Shown: positions 1 to 10,728 of the stretch, in pieces
Position numbering within the stretch: the stretch's first letter is position 1
How the letters are laid out: every line of letters starts with the position of its first letter
Made by a program: the position numbers and the translations under genes
The notes under the pieces: model-generated
Seen by the model: only the letters and a program-made list of their open reading frames with translations
What the model was told of the DNA's origin: nothing
Databases searched by the model: none
Origin: Hydnum rufescens UP504
Lineage: Eukaryota; Basidiomycota; Agaricomycetes; Cantharellales; Hydnaceae
DNA length: 25,362 nucleotides
Direction: 5' to 3'
Assembly (NCBI GenBank): GCA_014904985.1
Contig: MU129053.1
Coordinates: forward strand, 129,712 to 155,073

Positions 1-432
1 CTAGTTTGACATGATCCAGCAGCTCTTTGTGATGTGATGGAGCTCAATAAAAATGATCATATCCAGCCTCAGACTTTCACAAACAACAATCCATTGATTA
101 ACTCGTATCAGCAATAGGAAGGAGGGATGAATCGCAATCCAACAACAAGAATGGAGCTACTCAAAAAAAAATGTATAGTTTTTAAACAACATACTTGTCC
201 ATCGTCATCATTCATTTCCACCCAGCAATGTTAGCTATCTAGCACCCGCAATGTGCACCTACTTTCGACACATAATTCATAGAAGGCATAACTCCATGCT
301 CCTGTGAAACTACCCCATCTTCTTCTTTTCTCCTATTATTGACTTAGCAGTTGGGGACCTCTAAGGTCCCTTTTGGCGTAGCAAAAGCCAACCTAAGAGG
401 TCAAAAGTAGTGTCCCTATAGTGGGCAGCTGA
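1..432. other. No gene supported
   Basis: All frames are broken by stops. A short open stretch near 40-115 and a GTATAG after the A-run near 165-175 could be an exon end and splice donor of the remnant downstream, but nothing confirms this. Confidence 0.4.
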
Positions 433-992
433 GCAGGCAGTTGTGAGGGCTCAGGCAGTGGATATGATGATGATGGAGGGGATTCTGGAGGGGATTCTGA
501 TGGGCATCATGGGAATGGGTGTCCGGTCAGGAACCCAAGTCACACTGTCATGGTGAACTCAGACAGGATTGTGACCCAAGGACTGGGGAAGAGGCTGTGG
601 AAGGGTGGGGATGATTTTAATCAGCCGCACAAGACGAAGCATCTGCAAGTCAAGTCTGCGGAGATCATTGATGACTTGGATGAAACCCCAACTGCTGGAC
701 CATCCCACCTCCATGTGCAAGCTACAAGTTCTCATCGTAATGATGTGCAACAGCATTCCGCATTCTCAAGTGACAGTGAGGCTACTGTTGGATTCCCCTT
801 CAGCATACCACTGGGGTCCCAATTGTGCCAACGTTCAATCTGCATGATCCATTTTCTATGATGGATGATGTGCCGATTCCAAATAGGGACATGAGTTTCC
901 CTTTACTTGATCCTTCATTATTTCAAGGCCCTGAGTTTGAAGCACTTGTAGCACAATACCAAAGTAGATATGAAGTAGACAGATTTTATTAA
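433..992 (+). pseudogene. Gly/Asp-rich protein remnant with one frameshift, family unknown
   Basis: The reading frame opens after the TGA at 430-432, runs through a Gly/Asp/Ser-rich stretch (GGDSGGDSDG) and stays open to 861. Near 815 the sensible reading moves to another frame, which continues with an acidic, hydrophobic tail (LDPSLFQGPEFEALVAQYQ) and ends at TAA 990-992. The tail looks like the natural C-terminus of a protein, which suggests one gene with a single frameshift rather than two ORFs. I do not recognise the family. The 5' part, including any start codon or introns, is not identifiable. It could be a fragment of a host gene or of a DNA transposon gene. Confidence 0.35.
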
Positions 993-1229
993 TGGTTTCT
1001 TAATGTGTTTGTACTGTGGCCTTAATGGAAGGTTGTTTTATTTAAGAATTCTAAGTTGTTCCTTCAAGGCAGAATGGAAAGACTCGCAATAGTGGTCTTC
1101 AATTGAGTCTGCTCAAGTCCTGAGTGCTAAGTCCTAATTCAGGTCAATTTCAGCCAACTTTCAGCCTGAAGCTCAAGTGAGAGATTTCAATGGGGCAGAC
1201 CAATTCAGCCGAAATAGTGATGGACCTAC

Positions 1230-1264
1230 TTAGGTACCATTATCTGCCCGGCCGTGGTACCTAA
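1230..1264. repeat. Hairpin-forming inverted repeat
   Basis: TTAGGTACCA at 1230-1239 is the exact reverse complement of TGGTACCTAA at 1255-1264, with a GC-rich 15-base loop. A looser continuation (CTAC outside left, GTAG outside right) extends the stem. It may be part of an old inverted-repeat element. Confidence 0.5.
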
Positions 1265-1583
1265 CTAGGTAGGCTTAGATGACTGACCAAGGTGATCTCA
1301 ATACCCCCATCCAAATATATCCATATGTGGATGCATTTGATCCCGCATCAGTTAGTGACTGATGCAGTAACCCCATGTATTACCAACGATATCTGCAGGG
1401 ATATGGCCGCCAATAGAAATCCTTCAAGTATATAGAGGAGTTCAAGACCCAAATAGTGTACAAGATGAGTTAACCTAGTTGGTTTGAGCACCTGGAGTTC
1501 CTCATGTATTGGCACATTGTGGGTTCAAACCTGTGAAGTGCATAATTCTGGGTTTTATTTTTGAAACCTTGTGCATGGGCTCC

Positions 1584-1672
1584 TGATATATCAGCCATGG
1601 CAAGTTACCTATGGTGACTACCAGGCTTGATATATTAATTAGACATGGTACCATACCATGTTTGATATATCA
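1584..1672. repeat. Cluster of TGATATATCA palindromes
   Basis: The perfect palindrome TGATATATCA occurs at 1584-1593 and 1663-1672, with a near copy (TTGATATATT) at 1627. A second palindrome, CATGGTA-CCA-TACCATG, lies just before the last copy. The arrangement resembles the scar of a small inverted-repeat element, but no clean ends or target duplication are visible. Confidence 0.35.
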
Positions 1673-2413
1673 GCACTACAGCCAGTGGTGTGGAATTGGC
1701 TTGTAATCTGGTCTATGTGTCTAATACAATGCAGCATTGCATGGCTAGCATCCCAGGCATCATTCAGGAATTTGATCAACAGGGAGCAAAGTTGAGGGTT
1801 CAGCCCTATGCTTGGAGAAGGTGGACATGAGGGTTGAAGTCAAACTGGCTGACATCGAAGGGAATGAAGGCATGGTGCAGTGGGAAGGGGAAGTTCTTAG
1901 GAAGCAACTGGGTGCAATACGTCCATTCAAACTTTCCCAGCCATCCCCATTCATCCAAGTGCTCCCATCTGTAGCCATAGGGATCTTTAGTGAATGGAGC
2001 TTGACCTTGGACCTGAGGAAAGGCTCCGGCGAGGTTCAGAGTAGTTAGGCTGTAGATGTAAAAATACCTGCAGCTCTCGAGTGATAGGTATTCGACAGGG
2101 CACTGTTTGGGGTTATCCTCTTCATCTCCGTATTGTGTGTAGTAGGATCTGAGGGATCTGTACTCTCTCCAGGCATGGTGTAGTGGCGACCTTGCCTGAT
2201 GCCCTTATGTCCTCTGGGGCCTGGATGCTGCATAAGTACTGTTGGTGGGTTAGCTGCCAGTAAAAGGAGGACTGGGAAGGGAGTAAGCGAGAATGTGGAA
2301 GAGAGGCAGTAGGAAGTGGGGAAGAGGAGATTGAGGGAGCCAAGGGGCTTTTTTAAGTTGCGGAGATGGGGGCAAGGGAGCTCCACCATTGCCTCGTGGG
2401 GTCTGTGAGTACT

Positions 2414-2632
2414 TTAGGCACGCTCCTCCAGGGTCCTGCAATACTCCCTGAGCCTGGAGAAAGCATTCCGTAGCCTGGGTTCTGACTTGAAGATATCATG
2501 CTCTGGCCTGTAGCCCTTCCACCTTACAAGATACTCTCTTCTTCATTTCCATGGATTGTATCAATGCCTGACTATTCTTTCTATTTCGTACTCTTCTTCT
2601 GCAGCTAATTCTCTCATTTCTGGGAGCTTTGC
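2414..2632 (-). pseudogene. Chromodomain at C-terminus of Ty3/gypsy integrase, broken
   Basis: Read on the minus strand after the integrase tail, residues EEEYEIERIVRH lead into REYLVRWKGYRPEHDIF and a final helix ending RLREY. This is the layout of a chromodomain: the YE-V-E-I start, the YLV-WKGY core, the usual H-D-T-W-E-P region here altered to HDIFKSE, and the closing L-EY helix. In chromoviruses this domain reads histone marks and steers integration into heterochromatin. Three in-frame TGA codons interrupt it, one before the domain and two inside the loop. The frame then closes at TAA 2414-2416. The family is clear; function is lost. Confidence 0.8.
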
Positions 2633-3938
2633 TCATTCTTCCGCCTGATCATCACAGTAGTAGTTTGTTAGATGTTGTGTATTTATAATGGGGTGCATCT
2701 TATACTTGGGCAGTATCTGGAGGTGATATACTACAGGGTTGATCTTTTCTGAGACCAGGAAAGGGCCTATGCAACATTGTACTAGCTTTCGCCCTGTCCC
2801 TTGTATGTCCACTAGCTCCAAGGAATGAGGATTCACCAGAACCTCATCCCCTTCTTCAAACTCCTCATTGCATCATCTAAGATCATAAGCCTTGGCTTGC
2901 CTGGCTTGGGCTCATACTAAAGCATCCCTTGCTTGGGATTGGTGCACCTCGAGCTTGTTGATAAAGGCTGTTGCTGCTATGCCATTGGGCTTGAGCTGGG
3001 TGATTCCTCTCTTTACTGAGTCTATTGCTACTGCTTTCATCTGAGGTGCATACCTGTGCAATAGGAAGAAGGGTGAATAGCCTGTGGAGGAGTGTGGTGT
3101 AGCATTGTGGGCCATCACTAGCATCCCTAGCCACTGGGCCCAGGAGCTATGATTACCTGCGGTATATGCCTGTAATGCTACCTCTAGCATGTCATTAGCC
3201 TTCTCAGTCTGCCCATCCATTTGGGGGTGATGTGAAGTTGAGAGTAGTAGGCCCAAGTCTAAGTGCTTGGCCACCGACACCCAGAAAGACTTGGCCCACC
3301 TGGTGTCTTGATCAGTGATCATTTGGCAGGGGATACCATATTTCAGAACCAGGTGTTGCACAAATAGCTTCGTGAACCCCTCCTGCTTTAGATCAGAAGT
3401 AGTGGGGATGTACTGGACAAACTTTGTAAGCTTGTCTACAATCACTAATACTGCATTGAACCCCTCCGACTTTGGGAGGCCCGTAATCAGATCTAGTGTA
3501 ACTACTTCGAATGGAAGCAGCGGGATCACATGGGGGCATAGCTTTCCCACAGGGCCACATTTGTCTGACTTGGTCTTTTGGCAGATGTCACATGTTCTCA
3601 TAAATTCTATGATGTCAGCCCACATTCTGGGCCAGCAGAATCTCACAGCTAGCTTGTGAAACAGCCTGGAAGATCCTGTGTGTGCTGCTTCCCAGGGCAA
3701 CTCATGAGAATCTTGGATTATTTTCCTCACTTCGAATGCATAAGCAGGCGACCCAATTGGCATCGTGGAAGATGAGGAGGCCCTCCTCTGATTGATAGAA
3801 GCGTTCTGCTGCTGAGAGCTCCTCTTTGTCATCAACGGCTTCCTTCCATGGCTGCTTGAAGCTGGGATCATCCTTATATCCTTGGATGAAGGCTTCTGTT
3901 TGTGTGGGGCTGATGGAGATATCCAGTGTCCGGGGCAT
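2633..3938 (-). pseudogene. Ty3/gypsy integrase, minus-strand element, frameshifted
   Basis: The N-terminal zinc-binding region reads AAHTGSSRLFHKL...WPRMWADI...CDICQK, the HHCC type. The catalytic core follows with TLDLITGLP (first Asp), MITDQDTRWA (second Asp) and HHPQMDGQTEKAN (Glu), giving a DD35E spacing. The C-terminal part (ELVDIQGTGRKLVQ...GPFLVSEKI) is the usual SH3-like region before the chromodomain. The upstream part (about 3735-3938) sits in a different frame, so at least one frameshift precedes the zinc region, and stops separate the core from the C-terminal part. The enzyme would insert element cDNA into the genome; this copy is dead. Confidence 0.9.
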
Positions 3939-5618
3939 CCATTGTTGACCAGGGGGATTGGATGTCTTACCCCTCCACCTCGCTGCTACTTCTAGCTCAT
4001 CTGCTGTTGTTGGAGGTATCCCTTCTGACTTCCTTTTGGCTTGTGCTCATGTTGATAGAAACGCTGCTCATTCTGCTGGTCTCCTTTCTACAATGTCTCC
4101 CCACATGAATAGGGGTTGTGCAGGGAGTTGTCTTCAATGGGTGATTGATGTGGTGGGATTTGTCACAGCCTGGAGCAGATCTATGTTTGAGTGTATGACT
4201 CCTGCTCGATGTACTATATCCAAGCCTGGGTATGCTGAAAACACTGCCCCCCATGCCACGAGATGCCTGTTGGCATTCTTGTAGGTTCAAGCCCACTGTA
4301 GGGCCATGTGATCCATAATCACTATGTTCTTTTCACCTTTGATAAATGGTTGGAATCACACTAGCACTTCCTTAACTCCCAGAGCTTCCCTTTCAGTCAC
4401 TGAGTAGTTCCTTTCAGCTGACTTCAGAGATCTGCTCCAGTAGGCAATCACTCACTCAACATTGACTATTGTGTCTTCTATGCTTTTGACCCAAGAACCC
4501 AGATTGGGTACATCATTTGTATTCTTTGAGACTTGATGGGCTAGTTTTGGGACCAGTTCACCCTTGGCATGGGCATCTATGACCTTATTGTAGGTCTTCA
4601 TGCCTTTCAGATCTCATAGGGTGATGGGCTGTACCTGCTGTAGACTAGCTCCCATCACTACATCAGAGGCATCAGAGTATATGTGATATGGTTTTCCAGG
4701 CATCGCATGCCCCAGTATGGGGGCTGAGATGAGTCCTTCCTTAACATCTTTGAAGGCTCATTCCTGTTCTGCCCCCCAGATCCAGCTCATGCTTTTTCAT
4801 AATAATTCAAATAATGGTGTGGCCCACTCTGAATAGTGGGGTATGTAGTGCGAGAAATAGATGGCCATTCCTAAGAATGTTTGTAGTGTGGCTTTATTAT
4901 GGGGGCAAGCCAAGCCTGTAACAGCTTTGATTTTTTCCTTGTGCATTGACAGCCCCAGCCAGGAGACTTTTTGTCCTAGTAGCAGGATAGAGGTATACAT
5001 GAAATGACATTTCTTTGGCACTAGAGTCAGCTTGGCTTCTGCACAAGCCTGGAGGACTTGGTTGAGATGCTCCAGGTGCTCCTTGTATGATTTTGAGTAC
5101 ACCACTATATTGTCTATGTAGACTAGTGAGAATATCCATAGAAAAGGGGCTAGGATAGATTGCATCATCCTCTGGAAAATGGAGGGGCCATTCCTGAGGC
5201 CAAAGGGCATCCATTTGAACTGCCAAAGCCCTCAATGTGAATGAAAAGCTGTCTTCTCTTTCTTGTCCTCATCCATCATCATCTGATGAAATCCTGCTAG
5301 TGCATCGAGGGCAGACAGAACCTGCGATCTGGACAGAGCTTGCAGGATCTTGGCTTGCCATGGGATTGGGAACTCATCTGGTATAGTCATGGCATTGAGT
5401 TTCCAGTAATCCACACAAAACCTCAGTTTCCCATTCCTGTATGCTATTACTATGGGGGCAGCCCAAGGACTTTTCAAGGGTTCTACTACTTCTTGACGGA
5501 TCCACTTATCCATCTGCTCGTCGATCACCAGTCTTTTCGCTGGGGAGGCCCTGTACATTGGCATGGAGACTGGGTGAGCCTCCTCTTTTGTGCAGATCTT
5601 AGCGATCATATCCAACAT
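3939..5618 (-). pseudogene. Reverse transcriptase and RNase H, minus-strand Ty3/gypsy element
   Basis: From 5618 downward the RT reads through KSPWAAPIVIAYRNGKLRFC (fingers), LSALDALAGFHQMMMDEDKK (first catalytic Asp), MPFGLRNGPSIFQRMMQ and VYIDNIVVYSKS. The last motif should be Y-x-D-D; here the second Asp codon has become AAT (5109-5111), which would abolish catalysis. A frameshift or stop near 5215-5235 separates the first part from the LPFGL-type part. RNase H follows with YSDASDVVMGASLQQV and EREALG, then a HRAGVIHSNIDLL tether motif near 4180. Several TGA, TAG and TAA codons interrupt it. It is an obvious retroelement pol relic. Confidence 0.92.
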
Positions 5619-5655
5619 CCCCAGGTGATCATCGAAACCGAAGGCCTGAATGTGT

Positions 5656-7418
5656 TTAAAAATTCAGCGCCGCATCAACCATTGCTGAGTACACAGCCTT
5701 ATAGTCAGGCGTTTCATACTGCCAGTGCTCCTTTTTAAGCGTTCTCCTTTCTAGATGATTAGAATATGCCCCGAAGTGCTTGCAATCCCTAACCCAATGT
5801 TTTTCACTTCCACATGCAAAGCATTTTTGATTCGGCTTGTGATGGCTAACTACAGTGTCATCCCGAGGGTAGGGATAGGTCTTTTCTGCCATGTCTGCCC
5901 TTTTTTCCCATGGGTAAGGGTGGTGTGGTGGATGATAGGGTCTGCCCCCCAGGCATCTTCCCACACTGAATGCCATCAAAGTGGCTTTCCCTCCTTCTGC
6001 TTCCTCACTAGAGTAGTAGAAGGCCCTGTTGGGATTGTCACTGTACTTGGAATGCAGCAAGTCTCTTTCACTCCTTTCTTCTTTGTCCTCCTGTGCCACA
6101 AAATTCACCCTCTCCTATTTTTTCATCTCCTGGCAATGTTGATAGTGCTGTGATGACCTCCACTGCATTACTAATGTCACCTCAAACTGCTTGGTGTGCA
6201 TTAGAACTGATTCGATCAGGGGTCTATTGCTCCACCTCAATACTACATCCCATTCCATGGGGGCATTATTCATCACTGACACTGTTTCCTCAGGGCTATT
6301 GGGTGTGGAGCACAGGGAAATGCAAGAAAGGAGGATGTGTCACTGGATGTATTCAGCAGGTGATTCTTCAAGGTGGTTGACACTACAGAAATTTTCCTCA
6401 TTATATTTAATTTGTTGGGCTGTATACCAAGCCTCTCCCAAGTACTGGTGCAGTACCCATTCTCGTAGGGTGTCCCAGGACTGTACAATGGAGTGCTTGA
6501 TGGGTACAGAATGAGCCCACCAAGCCGTGGCCACCACCCCCTTGAACCTGAAGGCAGTGATTTGGGCTAGTTAGTTCTCTATTGCAGGACCTAGCCCTAC
6601 AAGATCATTGCACTCATAGAGCCAATTGATCGCTGTGTCCTGATCGCCATCCCATTTGGGGATGGCGGCCCATTTCAGCCAGTTATCCCATGTCACTCCT
6701 GACAGGGGGGCATTGAATGATGCTCCTACAGGCCCTGGGGGTCCTGGGGGTCTGGGAGGGCCAGGAGGGCTGGGGGGCCCAGGAAACCACCCTTTCCCGG
6801 GAATTCTCCACTAGGAGGTACTCCTGGGGCTGGGCTGCCTCACCCTGGGCCTCCCCCTCCTGAACCTCCTCCTCACCCAGGCTCGCTGCCATCACTAGGA
6901 GGCCTGCCTCCACCTTTGTTTGAGCCCTGCGGGCAAGAGGGGGGAGGGGGTGAAGGGCCCTTGTCCTTGGAGTCCTCCATGGGGGGTCCTGGGCGTTCCT
7001 TCTGCAAAGAGCCTTGCAAAGGCATTGGGGCAGTGTGCTGGCTCCCAGGCTTCAAAAGGGGCATGCTCGTGGGGTTATGGGGGAAAAGAGTGCATGAAAG
7101 GGAGAAGGGCTCCGTCTTGACTATATTCATGTAGTAGTCATGAGCCCTTGTGGCTCCCAGGGCCAGCAAAGCAGGGGTATCTGTGACAGAGTTCCAGGCA
7201 TGGCCTGGGTACTCATCTCCTTCTCCTGTGGAGTTCACTTGCCTAATCAAATAATTGGTGAAGGGTGAATGAGCACGAGAGGGGCCCACAGGTTGAAGCA
7301 TGAGGGGGTCTCCACTAGGATGCCTCCCCATTGTGCATTCACCTATAGGGCTCATTTCCCAGGATCCTGTGGGGTCCAGAGAGCATTCCATAGCCCTTCT
7401 CCCAGTGTAGAGACTCAC
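5656..7418 (-). pseudogene. Gag relic with zinc knuckle, minus-strand Ty3/gypsy element
   Basis: Four frames in succession encode gag pieces. A Pro/Gly-rich N-terminal part (7418-6873) is followed by a capsid-like core with WDNWLKWAAIPKWDGDQD and VVATAWWAHSV...WDTLREWVLHQY (about 6690-6340), then a C-terminal part (6108-5656) with CFACGSEKHWVRDC, a perfect CX2CX4HX4C zinc knuckle that binds element RNA. Frameshifts and stops separate the pieces. The frame ends at 5656, only about 40 bases before the RT frame opens at 5618, so the protease that normally lies between them is missing. Confidence 0.85.
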
Positions 7419-8568
7419 TGCAAGATGGCCACTAGCTTATTCCAGGGGTGCTGCATAGGAGTGGCTGACTCTCTGGGTGTAGAGTCATAAAGGGGGATGT
7501 CTTGCCAGTTCGAGGGTGAAGCATCTAAGTCAATTGACAAGGCATGAAGCGCCGATGAATTCCCAAGCCTTGTCTGATCAGAAGGGGGCATCAGCCAGGC
7601 TGGCAGGTTTATAATAGAGCCCAGCCCCACCCTTGGGCCTTGAGTGGGGCCCAAACTCGCACCAATACTTGGCTCTTCAAATTCTGAGCCAGGGATGAAG
7701 AGACCTAGCCCGTGGGGATCAGTGTCGACCTGGGAAGAGGCTGCATGTTGAGCGCTTCCTCCAGGTTCACATCATACTCGGCAAATTTCGACACTTGGTT
7801 ACCCGAAAAGGGGTGCCTCATTGCAGTTATGATAGGATGCATCCCTTTGATGTCACCTTGGATCACCTCCCATCCTGAAGTCAATACTTGCCTGGCAACC
7901 TTCTTCATGGGGAGATGGGGGTTGTGCCAGGCTTTATGTAGATGATCCCTCAACTCAGGTGTAGGAGGGAGAGAATTTTCAGAGGCCATGGGCATGGAGA
8001 GAGTCTCACCCTGGTGGAGTTTCCTCAGCTTATAGAGCCGCATGAAGGTCAGTTCGACATGAAGCTTCAACAGCTTATTGGCCATCCTCAGCTCCCCAAT
8101 ACATTTGGACATCCATAACTGCTCTGTCAATTTCCCTTCACGATCTATTACAAATCAATGGTCCTCCTCCCCTACTATAGCTATGATGTCTGAGATTACA
8201 TTCTGTAGCCTCTCTATTCCCATTTGCATTGTAATTAGGAGTTCCCTATCCATGTGCCATTCTTGTTGCTCTTCATCATATATGAAGTATGTCTGGTTGT
8301 ATTGTGCAGGAGCAAACTTCATCCATACCATTAGGAACTGGTAGGTGGTGATGGGAGCAGATGAGAATGGGTTGGTGTACTTGTTTACCAGTTCATCCAA
8401 GCATTGGGTGACTTCCTGATAGCGCTCCATTGAACATAACCTAGGTGGGATGGCTATGCATTTGTGCATTGTGGTGTGATAGAGAATGTCCTCATGTTGG
8501 GATGAAGGGACATAGTGAGGGATTGCCATGTGAGGGTCCTGCCTGGGCATCCTCACGCATTTGCTCAT
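7415..8568 (-). pseudogene. Upstream ORF or Gag N-terminal extension of minus-strand element
   Basis: The frame starts at ATG 8568 and runs in one register to 7705, interrupted by a single in-frame TGA near 8152-8154. It continues in another frame at 7654-7415, which itself abuts the gag relic. The protein is Met- and charge-rich and largely helical, with no motif I can name. Its position and strand fit the N-terminal part of a long fungal Gag, or a separate first ORF of the same element. Confidence is moderate that it belongs to the element and low for its function. Confidence 0.5.
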
Positions 8569-9037
8569 GATAGGGTGCAGAGGAGGGAGACAGAGGTAGA
8601 TTGGGAGTTGTGAGATGTCAAGGGTGAAGGTGGTTCGACTGCCTCATCAGCTAGAGGAACCAATGTAATAATGTGTTATTCAACTTCAAATATATGCAGG
8701 AGTCGTTGTTAGACAAGGCAGAGTCAACATTCCTGTAAACAGAAGGGAGAGAGAAATCCTCCCACTCTAGGCACTGGCTTTGAGCAGACAGGCCATGCAT
8801 GAGGCTAAGAACTGGCTTCACCTCATATGTGGGAGAAGTGGAGGGAGAGGGGGGAGGAATGTGGGAGGTGTGGTAGTAGCTGGCAAAAGGGCCAGACTAC
8901 TATCTAAGGGGAAAAGGGATGATCAGTTAACAGAGTAGAGAAAGGGAGCTTACTTAGTAGAGTCACACTCATATGCAACTCTCCCTTATCCTTCTCAACA
9001 CTGTGCTCTGGGGTGACGGTTTGGGTAGCTTCACTGG
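8569..9037. other. Presumed leader or LTR remnant of minus-strand element
   Basis: No ORF is supported. It lies 5' of the minus-strand gag, where the 5' LTR and primer-binding site belong. On the minus strand ACATTGGTTCC (near 8655-8670) could be an LTR end plus primer-binding site, but no matching LTR was found beyond 2414, so this stays a guess. The segment is CpG-poor, like the whole left part. Confidence 0.3.
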
Positions 9038-9634
9038 TGTGGAAGATAAAAGCATCCAGTATCAGAAAACGCGAAATCACACCACTCTCAGCCTTTGGAT
9101 GATCACATGACCAATTACGAAATTAATTACGGCTACATGCAGAAATCGAATTCGTTCTATAACTCCGTCAGTTTTGATCGGAGAGGTATGCCCATATAAC
9201 GCTTAGAAAGCTACGATTCACACCTTTCGAACGGTACCAAACACAAGTCGAACGGACCAGAAATGCACTCTCCAGACCAATATTACTGTCAAAATCCGGG
9301 ATTTTCAGTAAAAAACGAATTTCTCCGTCAGTTCGCATCCAATACTCTCGGAACAACCACGCCTGGAAAGATATAAAAAATCCGCATCCAACGGTACTGA
9401 GCACGCAAAGAACAGATCAAAACTGAACTCTACAGAACAATATTACTGTCAGAATCAACACCCATCAGTAAAAAACGAATTTCTCTGTCAGTTTACACCA
9501 GATCTGCTCGGAACCACCGCGCCCAGAAAGCTGTTAAAAATCCGCATCAAATGATACCAAGAACGTCTATTACGGATGTAAACTGTTGTTTCTGCATCAA
9601 ATCCCATCCCATGCACTTGTCCCCATTATCAACC
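9038..9634 (+). repeat. 5' terminal block, repeated at 22003-22598
   Basis: The block aligns by eye along its full length with 22003-22598 in direct orientation, including the CATCCAGTATCAGAAAA start and the CCCATGCACTT...CCCCATTATCA end. Many differences are CG in one copy and TG or CA in the other, the mark of cytosine-methylation decay. It could be the U3 part of an LTR whose other half has been lost, or a non-LTR end of the unit. Confidence 0.8.
9163..9600 (+). repeat. 160-bp tandem array, about 2.7 copies
   Basis: CTCCGTCA, CTCCGTCA and CTCTGTCA begin at 9163, 9323 and 9483, exactly 160 bases apart. The units share TATTACTGTCA, CAGTAAAAAACGAATTT and the AAAATCCGCATC-type segment. The units have diverged from each other more than the array has between its two genomic copies, so the array predates the duplication. 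Confidence 0.85.
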
Positions 9635-9751
9635 AGCAACAAAAACATCTTAACCACTGGACTACAAACAAATTAATCTCCAAGAACTCGGAAATATCCT
9701 TTGATTTCATCTCCCATTGCCACAAATAACTTCTAGAACCTCACAGATAAG

Positions 9752-9960
9752 AAAGACAACACTCTTAGCACCCTTTTGTTCTGTTTATGAATGACTCACC
9801 CTCCTTGCAACCACTTTATGAAAGATAACACCTTCTTAGCAACCCTTTTGTTCTGTTTATGAATGACTCACCTATCATGCAACCACTTTATGAATGACTC
9901 ACCTATTATGCAACCACTTTATGAATGACTCACCCTCCTTGACAACCCTATTGTTCTCAC
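9752..9960 (+). repeat. Nested tandem repeats carrying TGACTCA sites
   Basis: A segment of about 70 bases starting at 9752 (TTAGCACCCTTTTGTTCTG, TGAATGACTCACC, TGCAACCACTTTATG) is repeated from 9821. It is followed by extra 31-base units, so that the TGACTCA cores at 9864, 9895 and 9926 are exactly 31 bases apart. Confidence 0.85.
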
Positions 9961-10024
9961 ATATGACTCACCTAGGAGTGAGTCATATTCTTTAAACACA
10001 GCCACCTTCAGAAAGGTATAAAAG
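9792..10024 (+). promoter_or_regulatory. Promoter of gag-pol: six TGA(C/G)TCA sites and a TATA box
   Basis: TGACTCA lies at 9792, 9864, 9895, 9926 and 9964, and its complement TGAGTCA at 9979. TATAAAAG follows at 10017-10024. TGACTCA is the known core bound by Gcn4/CPC1/AP-1-type bZIP activators, which in fungi respond to amino-acid starvation. The last two sites form a palindrome (TATGACTCAC 9962-9971, GTGAGTCATA 9978-9987). The start site is expected shortly after 10045. Binding by such a factor is inference from the motif. Confidence 0.65.
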
Positions 10025-10728
10025 CTGGTAGATTTTCCTGTATCCCCCCATCATCTTCTCACTACTGGAATATACTACTGTCTACAAATCTGCTTGCATC
10101 TTAAGAGAGTACTGATCTAAAGCCATCTGGAGCTAAGTCATATACAAGGTTGTTAAGACTAAGTCACTGGAAGCCCTCTACGCGAAATACTGAGCCAAGG
10201 ATAGTTGCAGGACCTAAGGTTAGAGTTGCTGGACATCCAAGGAAAGGTGAGTAAAAACAAAGTTAAGTCAGAAGAAGAAAGAAACACATTGACATACTAA
10301 ATCAAGCTTAAACTAGTCTAGAGTCCTCTTTAGAATCCGCATTTTGACCAGGAGGACACAAATAGGTACCCACAAATAGCAGTAAACAGTTCAATACAAC
10401 ACGTATAAGCCTTTCACAAGCATCCCACGATATATCATTGACTATAGCTAGTCCATACCACAATCTTATCCTCCACTGAATACCATACCTAACTTGTTAG
10501 AGAGTGATCAACCATCAGAGCGAACCAGCCCATTGAATAAAAACAGAAATACAGTCTCCCATCTACACACTGGCTGAACCAGAGTTTGATTTGACAGTCA
10601 TCGGAGCTCCCAATCCTTCTTCTATAACTGGTGGTCCTTACAGGGGTAGTTCTCACTTTGATACACCTTTCACCTCTTCCAAAACATTTCAATCTAACAA
10701 TATAACGACATCAAACAATTCAGAAACA
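10025..10728 (+). other. Leader of gag-pol transcript, possible 5' intron donor
   Basis: There is no ORF with an ATG here. AAAGGTGAGTA at 10244-10251 is a good 5' splice-donor consensus, and several pyrimidine-AG sites lie upstream of gag, so a leader intron is possible. A primer-binding site should also lie here, but I cannot identify it. The gag frame is open back to a TGA near 10533 but offers no ATG before 10729. Confidence 0.4.

Larger units (their letters stand above)
993..2413. other. Noncoding, repeat-scarred region, no recognisable gene
   Basis: This stretch lies beyond the 3' end of the minus-strand retroelement and should hold its 3' LTR, but I found no copy of it upstream of gag (8569-9037). 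A 79-codon frame at 1812-2048 is open but resembles nothing I know and lacks supporting context. Two hairpin-type structures are listed separately. Confidence 0.4.

Noticed and set aside
2045..2441. Minus-strand ORFs (63-114 codons) beyond the chromodomain
   Set aside because: Low-complexity Leu/Ser/Pro-rich frames after the pol stop, without support.
3315..6514. Plus-strand ORFs of 95-132 codons opposite the pol and gag relics
   Set aside because: They are antisense shadows of the minus-strand retroelement, with no family features.
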